64,000 bases of DNA, taken from Przewalskia tangutica (taxonomy: Eukaryota; Streptophyta; Magnoliopsida; Solanales; Solanaceae). Below the pieces are notes generated by a model that worked only from the letters and a program-made list of their open reading frames with translations, was not told where the DNA came from and searched no databases. Made by a program: the position numbers and the translations under genes. The stretch covers positions 46,761,142 through 46,825,141 of the forward strand of contig CM056733.1 in assembly GCA_029844215.1 (NCBI GenBank), written 5' to 3'. Of this stretch, positions 1 through 11,241 are shown piece by piece. Position 1 is the first letter of the stretch, and each line of letters starts with the position of its first letter.

Positions 1-270
1 AAGGGTACGACGAGTAAGAGAATAGAAGTGATCATTTCGTTTGTAAAGAGAAGGTGCGAAGGGAGTGTCTTTTAGCCTTTGGGTGGGAGCTTTTGTAGTG
101 ATGGAGGTGATTCCTCGTGGACTTGGATGTAAGTGTTTCCGCGGGTGTTTTCTGTGACCAAGTTTGGCATGATTGTTTTCGTAGGTATAGTAGTGAAGAC
201 TATACGGACGCATGTGTGTTTTGAGACTTAGAAGGAACATTCGGGACGAATGTTTCTAAGAAGGGGAGAA
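1..270 (+). mobile_element. 3' end of internal region, truncated family E-like retrotransposon
   Basis: This is the last part of an LTR element whose body lies left of the window. It matches the region just before the 3' LTR of element E (about 43185-43423) and, inverted, 55205-55500. It contains no open frame. It ends with the conserved inverted repeat AACATTCG/CGAATGTT (236-254) and a polypurine tract at 259-270, directly followed by an LTR beginning TGTTATACCCCG. The order inverted repeat, purine tract, LTR is what identifies it. Confidence 0.8.
236..254 (+). other. conserved inverted repeat before the polypurine tract
   Basis: Arms AACATTCG and CGAATGTT flank a 3-base loop. The same arms stand at the same place in every other PPT-bearing copy in the window. 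As RNA it would be an 8-bp hairpin; as DNA it contains a GAAnnTTC core like a heat-shock element. Function not known. Confidence 0.7.
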
Positions 271-2745
271 TGTTATACCCCGTATTTCGGAGTATATGCG
301 TAGGCGTGCGTCTGAAAGTTTGAGCCTTAAAGTAGGCTTAGGGACGAAAATTTGTGCACAACCCACTAAACGAATTGTTTTCCAACGAAACGTTTTCCAA
401 AACTTGCGTAGGGAAAATTACGGATATGTCGTTTATAATTTTTGCGGATTTTTCCGAGAGATGAAATATTTTGGACCAACGAGAGGGAGAAACTTGTCAC
501 CCTCAAGTTGGCGGATTCTTGGCCGATTGGTGCACGTTTTTGTGCCATGTTTTGTGGCCTAAACCATGGGTCAATGTTTGGAGTGAATTGAGGAGTAGAT
601 GGCTAGGGGGCACTTGGGAAAATCCTCACCTTCCACTTGCCCCCCACTTGTCTTGATCATGGCCATTGAATTCCCTATAAATACCCCCCTTTGTTGAAGA
701 CTTTCTTCATCCCTCAAACACTTTCTAAGTCATGAAAACCCTTCCCCCCTTTGGAGAGGTTCTCGTCCAAGCCTCCCCCTCCCCCTTTGTGAGGCCTTTT
801 GGCCGAGAGGTACCCCCCCTTCCTAGTGGTGCTAGCCGAGAGTACCCCCCCTACCTTGAGTTGTTCTCATAAAATACACCCCCCCCTTGGTAGAAAAGTA
901 TTCTCCAAGTATTGTTACTATTCCAAAATACCTTGGCCCAAATACCTTGTAATATTCCAAGGTTACGCCTATACTAAAAGCCCAGAAATACTATTATACT
1001 TCCCTTCAGTCCCAAAAATGAAACCCTAAGGAAAATCTTCATAGTTGGTTGAAGTATTAAGAAGAAGTTGCATAGAACTTCTAAGGGTTGTTTGGAGCGG
1101 GTTGGAGCGCCCAGAGTATGAGCTAAACGTTTCTCAGGATCGACATTTAAACTTGGATAATTTTGGGCTTATCGAGGTAAAAACTCTTGACCTTCTATTG
1201 TAATTGGAAATTACATACTGTAGTAGTATAGAAATGAATATAAGACTCATAGAAGGATATTACAGAAGAGAATTGAACTGTAATAGAAGGATATTAAAGA
1301 AGAAGATTAAACTGTACTTACATAGGACTGTATTTCTGATGAACTTGTGTAGCTTAACGGGTAGGGAAGTGCTGCCCGATTTTCCGTAGAATAGAGAACC
1401 TACTGCTTAGAATATTCTACAGAGTAGTCTAGACGTTGATAGACGTATATGGACTTTATAGGTTGAAAGTTCTGCGAGTAGCATGTTCTACTTGAATGGT
1501 GGACAAGGCTAGCCGGGTTATAGCCGTGGAGCGTTTTGCTAATAGTCGATAATCGTCGCGAGGGATGTGATTCTTCCTATCCTCTTGAGCATGATAATTT
1601 TAAAAGAATATATATATATAGTACGGTAGACGTACGCGTGTTAACTGAACGTGGTTTTACTCCGATGTCTTTTGACTTGAGTTTAAATAATAAGAATCTT
1701 GAAGTATTTCAAAAGAATTAAGAAACCTTTTTGAAAGAAGAGTAATACTTGGTTTTAAAAGCTTAAGAGTTATACTAGCTTTATGGGAAGTTAGGTATAA
1801 CGACTTAAGAGAGATAAAAATGATGGTTTATTGATTTTAGAAGTTAAGAGACTTGATCTTAAAAGATAAGAGACTTGACTTAATTAATTTAATATGAATT
1901 TTGTTAAAAAGTGTGAAACCTCATTCGTGAGTAATGAGTACTTTGTTTTTAAAAGGAATAATGTTTTACTGATTTCGGAAATCAGAATAAGTATCGAACG
2001 AACCACTGCAGCGTTAATAAAGGGAAATGTATTGACTAATTAAGTATTATTAAAACCAGTAGAAACCTCCATCTGCATAGAAGCTAAGATAAGACAAAAT
2101 GATATTACATTTCCTAGATCATGAATGCTTTAATAAGATTGTTATGAACAAGAATAACCTACTCACACATAAGGCGTATGTTTCTCAAATTGTTTTAAGA
2201 AAGAATTATCTTATTAAGTGATTAAGACTATGAACTACGAAACCTTTCGAAAATGAGAAACTTGAGCATTTGAAATTAGGCAAACTTGAACGTTTGGAAA
2301 ATAATGTTGTTACTTGATTTTACAAAGGGAAGTGTTTTAGTTTACTTAAAAAGATAGTCACTCTATTTTTATACTACGGGTATTGTGTGACTTTTGTGAA
2401 AGAAACGGATCTTTTAAAGAATTAATGTATGAAGTACTTTGGGGATAAAAACCCGAACTTGTTGACATAAAGTAGGAAGTGCCTTGTGTGAATAACTTGA
2501 TTGTGTTGGTTTGTGATAGCCTTGTAATACTTTCTTGTTGATTTGATAAGTAAACATGTTAGGATGCTACGTGTGTTAGTATCTTGTGATGTTTGTGTAA
2601 AGGGGTTTCCCTTGTTGTGCTTATGTTGTTTAACGATAAACATTATGTTAGTATTATATCACTCACCTCTTGACATGATACGGGGTTAAGCGCCTCCGTC
2701 ACGGGGTAGACTCGGTGATGCAGGACCATGATTCGAGAATACCTC
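271..2745 (+). mobile_element. 3' LTR, first part (family E-like), interrupted by a solo LTR
   Basis: The LTR starts TGTTATACCCCG immediately after a polypurine tract and resembles the LTRs of element E and the solo LTR at 13104-16192. It is interrupted at 2745 and resumes at 11242; the two parts total about 3.5 kb, close to the 3.4 kb LTRs of E. A TATA-like box lies at 675-683. The short open frames inside it differ between copies and are not genes. ACCTC at 2741-2745 is repeated at 11237-11241 as the target duplication of the inserted LTR. Confidence 0.85.
675..683 (+). promoter_or_regulatory. TATA box of LTR
   Basis: CTATAAATA followed by a run of C. The same box recurs at the equivalent place in the A, E and solo LTRs, usually just after a CCATTGG (inverted CCAAT) motif, which suits an RNA polymerase II promoter in U3. 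Confidence 0.6.
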
Positions 2746-2958
2746 TGTTACACCCGTAGTTCCGTGGTATGTATGTGAGGGCGTGCGTCTGAGAATCTGA
2801 CGAAATATTGGAAAGAAAGAAAGATGTGATTTTTCGACGGAAAAGTTTCCTGGTTTTGTGAAGGAAAAAGGTTCGTTGATGGGAATTGGATTCCCAGATT
2901 TGGTATTTGGGCTTCTTGAATTATATTAGAATTATGGAATTTTATTTTCGGAATTGGT

Positions 2959-3033
2959 CACGTGGGGCCCACGGGAGAAATTTACGGTTTTGTGGGGCCC
3001 ACGGGAGAAATTTACGGTTTTGTGGGGCCCACT
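2959..3033 (+). repeat. 30-bp repeats with G-box and GGGGCCCAC palindrome in U3
   Basis: Two complete 30-bp units and a partial third each begin with GTGGGGCCCAC. The first overlaps a G-box (CACGTG, 2959-2964). The same motif pair occurs in the family C LTRs (about 23000-23050, 56175-56215) and in the truncated LTR at 54970-54990. G-box and GGGCCC-type motifs are known plant promoter elements; a role here is inferred. Confidence 0.6.
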
Positions 3034-4163
3034 TTGTTTTCGAGATTTTGGCCATTATGGATATTTTCGGAAGATGAAATATTTTGGACGAGTAGGAGGG
3101 CGACACGTGTCACCCCCATAGGTGGCCTTGTGGCCGAAATCATGTGCCAAGTGGCCAAGACAAGTGGCCAAGTCTTGCAAGATATTTTAGTTGGACAAGT
3201 GGCTTGTGGGGCCCACATACACTTGTCCCCAATCTCAACCACACACTTGCCTTCATCCTAGCCCTTGGTTGTCCTATATATGCACCCTTATTTGATGAAA
3301 TCTTGCACACTTAGATATTTCAAGACTTGAGAAAGATGTTCATCTCCCTCCCTCTCTCCTAGCTCTCGTCGAACACCCCCCCTCTCTAACCTAACCTTGT
3401 CCAATAATTCCTAAACTCTTAAGTGTTCTTCCCTAGTGTATTAGGAAGACTCTTAACCAAAAGTTAGAAAAGATTTCACCTCCCTAGCCACAAAAAGGCC
3501 ACCTTGGCCGAGAGCTCTTGTAAGGAAAACCTAAGTGTTCTTCACTTGTTTGAGTTGGTTCTTGAAGAGATGATGGTTAGGAGCTTCTTAGGGTGATTTG
3601 TGGTGGGTTGGAACACAAAGGATTTGGAGCTAAGACTTGCTTGGAGCGACATTAAGTTCTTGGATAATTTTGGGCTATTTGAGGTAGTAAATCTTAACCT
3701 CTTTGTGATTTGGTCATTATACATATATTATAAGTATATTATGGAGTATATAATATATGGAGTAAAGTTTGGAAGAGTTGGATCTTGTTAACTTGTTAAA
3801 AGAAAGGATTGGCCGTTTGCCATTAAAATGGTAAAAAACGTATCTTACTTGTTAAGAAGCTAATAACAAAGTAACTATAACTTATATTAAGAATGGAAAT
3901 ATAAGTTGGATGACTAATGAGTAAATTGGATAAGTAAAATGGACAAAGTTGGCCAAGGACCCCAACTTAAGGACTGTATTTACTTTGGACCGTATTTACT
4001 TTGGACTGTATTTACATTGGATTGTATTTACATTTACATTGGGAAGATTTTTCAATCGCGTTCCGTTTGGGCGTGTAATCCCCTTTTTAATTATTGTATT
4101 GTTATGAAGGCGTGATAGTAAACCGCGTTACCGGTTGGGCGCGTAATCCCCTTCTTTTACTTA

Positions 4164-4179
4164 TTTTTTTTTTTTTTTT
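4164..4179 (-). other. LINE oligo-A tail
   Basis: Sixteen T in a row on the plus strand, directly beyond the last ORF2 remnants of the minus-strand LINE. It marks the 3' end formed by target-primed reverse transcription. Confidence 0.8.
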
Positions 4180-4296
4180 AGGTAAATGCAAATATTATTA
4201 CTAATAACAAAAAGGAAGTGGCTACAATCAGTCGTTGAGGTATCTCAAGCCTCAACGTAATGCAAACAAGAAGAGATAGAGGGGAGGGGCGGTCAC

Positions 4297-7200
4297 TCAA
4301 AAGGTGCCACTACAAGAGGGGATAAAATCATAGAGAACTCTATAAGATGTTGTTTTGATTCTTGCAATGATCTCTTCTGCCGGCATGCTTGTGCCTTCAA
4401 AGAGCATTGTGTTTCTTGCCCTCCAAATCTCATAAACCATTATGCAAAAAGTAAGCAAAATAGCTTTGGCTCGGATGCTTGTCCCGCGGTGTTCTTTCTT
4501 AATCCATTTAAGGGAGCTTTCAACAGTTGTCATCTCTCTTCTAATACCCAACCAATCTTTTATGCTCTTCCAAATCATGTGTGTATAGGCGGGCAAAGAA
4601 GAGGTGTTCCCTTGTTTCATTAGCTTGCTTGCAGAATCCAAGATTTATCCTCCAAGTTGAGAAATGATAGAGTATCCTTTGTAGCTAACCGCTTCGCAAT
4701 TTAGCCACATAGTAAAAGAGAATTTGGGAGGAATGAATCCTTTCCAAATTTGTGACATCCAAGGCTTTTTAGCTTGAGTCGCAAGATATCATATCTGAGC
4801 TTGAATCAAATATACCGTTGGCACAACATTTTGTGAAGCCGTCAATAGCATCACCATGGCTACCAAAGATAGAAACAAATTTGTCGCGAATCCCACAAAT
4901 CTTTTTGAATAAAGGGGAGTCCCTAGGACGTACCTCATAGTCCCAAATTGTAATATCTCTCAAATAGTGGCTATTGATCCATTGGACCCATAGAGAATCA
5001 GCTTCCGTGTGAGTTTGCCAAATCGTCCTGGATAGCAGGGCATGATTCCATTCCTTGATGTTCATAAGACCCAAGCCATCTTCAGTTTGAGGCAGGAAAA
5101 TGATATCCCAAGCAACTCTTGGTGGTTTCCCCCCCATAAGAATTGAATACAAGCAGACCGTACCTTGTTGATAATAGTGGCCGGGATAGGAAGTGCCCGG
5201 AACCAAAAACTCTCAACCCCTTGGACGACCGACCTGATTAGTTCCACACGGCGTAAGAAAGGTGTGATGCCCCATTTCTGAATGTAATTCGAAATAGCAC
5301 TAGTGAATGGGGCAAATTGATCCACCGAGACCGAAATTGGGGACAAAGGATCCCCAGTATCGTCTGGAAAGCTTCAATGGCGAAACCCACTCGTCAATAT
5401 CAAGTCCCGAACTATAGAATGCATTCCGCTAAGTACAGAGGATTTAGCGGGGTTAGAGTTAATCTGAGGTAGCCTCCAACTCTTCCGCACAATCCATAAG
5501 AATCCCAACTCAAGATATATCTCCTTTGGCAAAAGCATGAGGTCATCGCGAATGCTAGATGAGTAATGCCCAATTTCTTACACTTTGGAAAATATGAAAG
5601 CTCTTGCCTCGACCTTCATTTTAAGCGACCTTGAGAGGTATTCCATGCACAAGATAAAGAGTAGGGGACATAGGATCACCTTGTCTTAGGCGCGCTTTCC
5701 TTTGAAGTATCCATGTAGCTCACCATTGATAGAAAGGAGAAGGAGGTTGAGCTAACACATTCCATGATCCATCTTGTAAATCTGCGGAAATTTTAGACTT
5801 CTTAGTACCAATTCGAGGAAGCTCCAAGAGACTGTATCGAATGATTTATGAAGGTCCACCATAAGCATACATCTTGGTGAGACTCTGGCTCTATTAAATC
5901 CTCTCACAAGCTCTTGTGCCACATATACGTTGTCCATCATGTTTCTTCCTTTCACAAAAGCCCCTTGGGATTTGTCAATGAGAGAAGGAAGGATCAATGT
6001 CATTCTATTAGCTAGAATCTTTGTGATGATCTTATAGATCACATTAGTCAATCTGATGGGCCTGAAATCATTTACCTTGGGATCATGGTCAGTTTTTGGT
6101 AGCAGGGTAATGATGGTATGATTAACCTGCTTCAAAAGAACTCCAGTAGAGAAGAACTCTTGGACACATCTTACAACATCATGGCCCACATCTTTCCATC
6201 TATTCTTGAAGAAGCGTAGTATAACCATCCGGTCAGTGCCTTGTCATTGCCTATATCGAGAGTGCTTCCCAAATCTCCTTTGGGGTGATGAAATGCAAAA
6301 GTCAGTAATCTCTCTTCTTCACTCGACTTTGGGCCATAGTTGAACACATCGTAATCAAAGTTGGTGGTGGGTCGGAAGTACCTAATAGATCTTTGTAAAA
6401 TTCAACAAGCAACTTCGACTTCTTACGGTGATGTAGTGATAGTAACATTAGCTTTAACAAGAAAGTTAATGGAGTTCCTGACATTACTCCTTTTGATCAA
6501 ACTATGAAAGTATTTGGAACATCTATCACTTCCAAACAAGTGCTTCTGTCTTGACTTCTGCCTTATGAAGTGTCTTTCAGCTTCCGAGAAGGTATTTGCT
6601 CTAGCTCTTGAGGACTTAACCTTGGCTTTAAGCTCCTCATCAAAGGGATTTTCCATGTGTGCATTGATAGCCTCCTTGAACTCTATGTTTGCCCCTTTTG
6701 CTCTTTGTTCGATACCTCCAAAGTCACTTATGTTCAAAGCCCTTAAAGGTTGTTTCAAGGCTTTCAATTTGGAGGCAAGGACGAATTGAGCGATTACCCA
6801 TATGTCTTGTCTCCAACATGAAGTCAGAATGTTCTCAAAGGTGGGTGAAAGCCACATATTCATGAACTTGAAAGGCGTTTCCCAACATTATAGGATGCAA
6901 TAATCGTGGCTATCACAGACGGTGGTCCGAGACAGCTCTATAGGCATGAAATTGGCCTTGCATTCTAAGGTCAAATCACTCCAATTTTGATTCATCAACA
7001 CTCTATCAAGCTTAGACCAAATCGAACCATTCGTCCAAGTGTAGAAGGAGCGGATGAAGGGCGTCTTCTAGTCCATGAGAATTCTGAAATCTCCAAGATC
7101 CTAAGTGCATAAGGCGTGAGGAGGACCCCACCTTATCATTAGGGTTGCGAAGTGTTGAAATCTCCCATAATCATCCAAGGCTTATTGATGCCAAAGCCCA

Positions 7201-7585
7201 GTGAGAAAGGTGATGCCAAAGCATCCTTCTATCCGAGATGCTATAAACCGGGTACACAAATGTGGCAAGGAAGGACACTTGTGTTATATTGCAACTTGCT
7301 GGACATGGATATCTTTGAGAGTCCATACCAAGCACTTCGCAACAAACCCGGATGGATCCCAAAGTAATAGCATTCTACCGCCTCGATGAATTCCAAATTT
7401 GAGCAAAACTCCCACGCTTTGAATCTTTGAGTAGAGAAAGACTACGTCTTGGTTGTGATAGCTTAGTTTCCAATAGACAAATCATAGCCGTCATGCTGTT
7501 TTGTGATACTACATACTAGAGCTTGCGTGGCAGCCCTATCCCTTTGTCCGCAAAGACCACGCACATTCCAACAAAGTATTTTCAT
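4297..7585 (-). pseudogene. LINE ORF2: endonuclease and reverse transcriptase, broken
   Basis: ORF2 of L1 elements nicks the target and reverse-transcribes the element RNA. The start at 7585 gives MKILCWNVRGL, the usual first residues of plant L1 endonuclease; a GDFN motif follows at about 7155-7170. A helper segment at 6423-6863 leads to the RT, whose clearest open piece (5752-6228) has FRPIRLTNVIYKIITKILANR and KGRNMMDN. The catalytic region near 5540 reads DDLMLLPKE, but the preceding aromatic-Ala pair is gone. Segments 5062-5346 and 4769-5206 continue the RT C-terminal part, and 4297-4641 is the zinc-binding RT-associated domain with the conserved EIWRARN. At least five frame changes are needed, so it is dead or badly sequenced. 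Confidence 0.85.
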
Positions 7586-8136
7586 AAGGAAACAAAGGAG
7601 GTTTTATTAGCACCTCGCGCTTAGTCGCTTTCGCTTTCCCACTTTCGCCCATTCTTTTGGACAAAACCTCTTGCCATCCATCAACTTTGTTGCTTTGGAA
7701 GCCATAACTTGTGTACCAGCCAAGCTATGTTCCCGCGTTCAAAGTTAACGTTACTTGACACAAGTCGAGCCTTTTCCGTAGCCGTTGAATGTAACTTCAT
7801 CCAATGAAGGTGGCGGGTTCATAGGCATCTCGTAATCAGAATGTTTTGACTCACCCTCATCCTAACATGTTGTGTACGCCATTGTGAGAATTAGGCGGTG
7901 AGGACTTTGCTAGAGAATCCCATGAAACATGATGGGCGAATGACCAAAACCGAGGACCGCGGCATGTGATACTTCTCCCAAGCTTCTGTACGGGAGGTGT
8001 TGTGTTCTCAGTTTCTTCAATTTCCATCAAGTTATCAGCATCTACAGGATGTTGAGAAGTTGGTGGATGAGGGGGAGGAGGGTTGGTTCCACCCGTACCT
8101 TTGTTGACCTTCAAACGAATAGAATCATCCTTGTTG

Positions 8137-8691
8137 TTAGGGGACCTCAGTATTGCGTGTTTTTGGAGCTTCTTCAATGTTGACATCATCCCTCAGCTTC
8201 CTACACTTCAAGTGGTTGTGTCCAAAAGCCGCACAATGATAGCAAAAGTCCGGGTAATTCTCATAGTTTACCCTTTGAGTATACTTTCTGTTATCGGGGA
8301 GATTGACGACAAAATCCATTATCGGCTCCTTGCTAACATCCCCTTCCACTAGAACTCTTGCAGAGTTCATTTTAGACCTTTCCTTAGTATATTGGTCAGT
8401 GTAGAGAGGTTTTCCTACACGTGAAACAATCTTACTAAGGCCCGTTACCTCCAAATAGAAAGGGAATGTCCGGAAAGTGACCCAAATAGGAATGTCCATA
8501 AACAAATCATCCGTTATAAGAACTCCTTTATTGATAGCCTTGAGCATCATGGTTTTCCCGTAGACCATATAAGGGTCTCCGTGAAGTACATTAGTGCGCT
8601 CTTCCTCCGTCATGAATTTGAACAACATCCGACCTTTGCCATATGGTATAATACGGCATTTAACTCTCCATCCTTTCACAATCGTATTCAT
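8137..8691 (-). pseudogene. DUF4283 and CCHC zinc knuckle segment of LINE ORF1
   Basis: A 184-residue open stretch. Residues about 5-120 have the pattern of DUF4283 (KGWRVKCRIIPYGKGRMLFKF, then GDPYMVYGKTMML and PIWVTFRTFPFYL). Near residue 155 is CYHCAAFGHNHLKC, a perfect CX2CX4HX4C zinc knuckle. This pairing is typical of ORF1 of plant L1 elements and of LINE-derived domesticated proteins. It is part of the LINE, not a separate host gene: the same strand continues straight into the endonuclease. Confidence 0.85.
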
Positions 8692-9420
8692 GCTTCTCTT
8701 CCCGGAAAGGACCCGTGAAGCAACCTATTAGGCAATAGCCCCAAGTTTCTATGAAAGGAACTTCATCCTCGATCTATATTTACTTCCTCCTTGTTGTTCA
8801 ATAATTGTAACTTCATACCTTTTCCTCAATCCTAGTTCCCATGAAGACTCCAGATAAGTCTTTTTAGGAGGGAAGGGACCTTTGCCATGGTTTGGGGGAA
8901 GATTGTTGTGAGTTGTGGCCGTGGTAGGGATATGATGTGGTTTAGAAGGTGCATTAGTGTGTAAATCATTGGGAGGTATATCTGGAGGTATAGGCGGAGG
9001 AAGGGTAGAAGGGAGTGAGCTTGGGCCCATGATAGAAGAGATGATTTGCGTGCCATTTGGGAGGGGAGGGACTTTGTGTGGGTTGGCAGAAGGAATAGAA
9101 GGACGAGGAGATAGAAGGGGTGGGGTGTTGTGAAATTCAGGAAGTAGTGAAGTGGTATTAGATGAGAGAGGGGGGAAGGTTAGGACTCTACTCGAATCCA
9201 GGAAGTGTTAAAGGCAGAAAGAGTCTTTGTGATTCTTGAGATTGGCTCCACTTAGCAAACTAGCTAAAGTAAGGAAGGCTTCATTGGTGACACTTAAAGA
9301 AATCAGGGTTGTTGACTTGAATCACGAGAAGGCACATTGAATCCGTCTCATTCAATGTTGACCCTCGGCTCTTGCTTCATTGATGGTTATGGAGTTCTAG
9401 GCTCGCGGACATAGAAATAG

Positions 9421-9990
9421 CTTTGTTTCTCACAATTGACTTGGCTCTTCGTGTAACGTGAGTAGTCAATGCCCCTAGATTGTCCTCCTGATCCGTCTTG
9501 GAACCAAGACCATCATAAAGTCCCGGAGTTATTAGAGAGTCATTGATACCCGCCACATTCAATGCCGACCCCTCGGCTCTCGAATTATTGATGGTTGTGG
9601 AGTTCCTAGGCTCCTTGGACAAAGAAATAGCTTTGTTTCTCACAATTGACTTGGCTCTTCGTGTAACGTGAGTAGTCAATGCCCCTAGATTATCCCCCTG
9701 ATCCGTCTTGGAACTAAGACCATCATAAAGTACCGGAGTTATGAGAGAGTCGTTGGTGCCCGCCTCATAAATGTGCGACGCCTCGGCACCCTCAATCCAA
9801 ACGTTGGAACCCACCATTGACTTAGCTCCTTGTAAAACGGGGGTAGTTAATGTCCCTAGGTTATCCCCCTGCCCCGCCTTGGAAATCAGACCATCATTAA
9901 GGCCCGAAGTTGGGAGTGTAAACTTGATACCCGCGGCATTAAAGTTTGACGCCTCGGCACCCTCAATAATGACGTTAGAAATCTTGGGGC
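9421..9990 (-). repeat. tandem duplication (210 bp) inside LINE ORF1
   Basis: Two close copies with a 210-bp period (for example the segment at 9438 recurs at 9648) and a third, more diverged copy about 171 bp further. 210 is a multiple of three, so the coding frame is kept; the repeat peptide includes YDGL, SKTDQ, DNLGALTTHV and RRAKSIVRNKAIS. Confidence 0.75.
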
Positions 9991-11241
9991 TAGAAACCCC
10001 TTCGTATTCCACATCTGATCTTGATCCTTGCATAGAGTGCATATTCCTAGTATCATTGTTATCCTCGTGACCCGCCTTAGCCTTCTGACCCAAGACCCGA
10101 GGCCGTAATAGGAGTAGTCACATCGTTTCGGGCATCGAGTTTGCTCTCTTGACACGCGTTGAACTTCTTGGGGATAGAAGTACCATCAATGCTTTCAATG
10201 ACTTGAATCAAACAAGACATGATTACTCTTGGACCCATGAACACCTGCGACCCGCCAAGAACCTTTGACCGCCACGACCGGTTCGGACGAGAATGCCATC
10301 GTGTCTTGCTTCACCAATTGCAATGTCCGCCCAGATTTTAACCCTTCCAAGAAACCTAAGAGAATTTCGGGTAGTGTCGGGTACTAATCTTTGGAGTACT
10401 GTCTAGTTCTTCGAAATGATCCCTTTACCAACAAATTGGCGTGGAATGATCAACCACCATAGTAGCATTAGGGCGTCAATGGTCTGGGAAGTTACGCGCT
10501 TCAAACTCACTAATATCCAAGCTTTCAATTTCGATATTTTGCCCCATTCATGTATCCTTTGTAGCATAGAATCATCTACTACATTTTCTAAAGGAAAGCG
10601 AGTGCAGGTAACATGAACCAACACGTAAGGTCGAGATTGCGGAATAAGATTTTCCTCGGAAATTGTTGGACTCGCCATTCTTTTTTTCTTCTTTGTTCTA
10701 GCTTTAGCCGAACTGCCTGAACCTCCTGAATCATTGCTAGAACGTGTGTAACGTTTAGACTTTTTCATATTGTGGACAATAACAATCAAACCATAATGAA
10801 TCAAACGAAAATCTAAGGGGGGGGGGGGCGGGGGAAGAAGAGGAAGAAACCTAAGGAGCAACTAAGGGAAACGTTGAGAGCGTTTCCAGTTCAGCGTGTT
10901 GGGAAGCCCCGTTTCTTCGGAGGCTTATCTTTTGGTATGTTACCCTGAGTCTGTAGGTTCTTGTAAATTCAGGGGTATGGCGGGGCCCTGTCCCGTCATA
11001 GTTGTTGTCACTTCTTAGAAGTGCATGTAATCTTGTTGTGGCAGAGTTTGTAAAAAGGATAACTGTTCGGGTTTTTATGTATTTATACAGAAGGCAACTA
11101 TTTTGGTTGGCCTGTTTATTTATCATGTCTCGTGTTTCATGTTTTATGTTTTATTTCCGCTGATTTTCTCTGATGTTGTATCACTAGGGTGCCCGGGGTA
11201 AGGCACCGGTCACGGGCCCGAGTTCGGGTCGTGACAACCTC

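Larger units (their letters stand above)
7857..10768 (-). pseudogene. LINE ORF1 region, broken
   Basis: This is the region upstream of ORF2 on the minus strand. A likely start at 10768 gives MKKSKRYTRSSND and a basic, Ser-rich N-terminus. The frame then breaks; 9377-10093 carries internal repeats, 8749-9030 is proline-rich, and 8137-8691 is the recognisable nucleic-acid-binding part. ORF1 proteins of plant LINEs bind the element RNA. Such a long region (2.9 kb) before ORF2 is more than one usual ORF1, partly because of the internal duplication near 9421-9990. Confidence 0.65.
4164..10888 (-). mobile_element. degenerate L1-type LINE (non-LTR retrotransposon)
   Basis: The element reads right to left: a 5' end near 10888 (boundary uncertain by some tens of bases), an ORF1-like region with DUF4283 and a CCHC zinc knuckle, an ORF2 region starting with an apurinic-type endonuclease, reverse transcriptase, a zinc-binding RT-associated domain, then a 3' tail that appears on the plus strand as 16 T at 4164-4179. 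This order and the oligo-A tail are those of plant L1/RIL elements. About 6.7 kb is close to full length. Several frameshifts and stops make it inactive. I could not find a convincing target duplication. Confidence 0.88.
2746..11236 (+). mobile_element. solo LTR (family B) split by a LINE, with 5-bp target duplication
   Basis: It starts TGTTACACCCGTAG and ends GGTCGTGACA. It is bracketed by exact ACCTC duplications (2741-2745 and 11237-11241), and the older LTR reads on across them. The LTR material is 2746-4163 and about 10889-11236; everything between is a minus-strand LINE. The two LTR pieces sum to only about 1.8 kb and the middle of the LTR (before the GGAGGCTTATC region) is absent, so the LINE insertion or a later event removed several hundred bases. 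No internal region, primer site or polypurine tract belongs to it, so this is a solo LTR left by LTR-LTR recombination. Confidence 0.85.

Noticed and set aside
8137..8691. Stand-alone DUF4283/zinc-knuckle plant protein
   Set aside because: The same strand continues into L1 endonuclease and RT and ends in an oligo-A tail, so it is LINE ORF1.
10817..10835. G-run as a possible quadruplex or telomere-like tract
   Set aside because: A G homopolymer at the 5' part of the LINE, broken by one C; no telomere motif, and homopolymer length is unreliable in this assembly.
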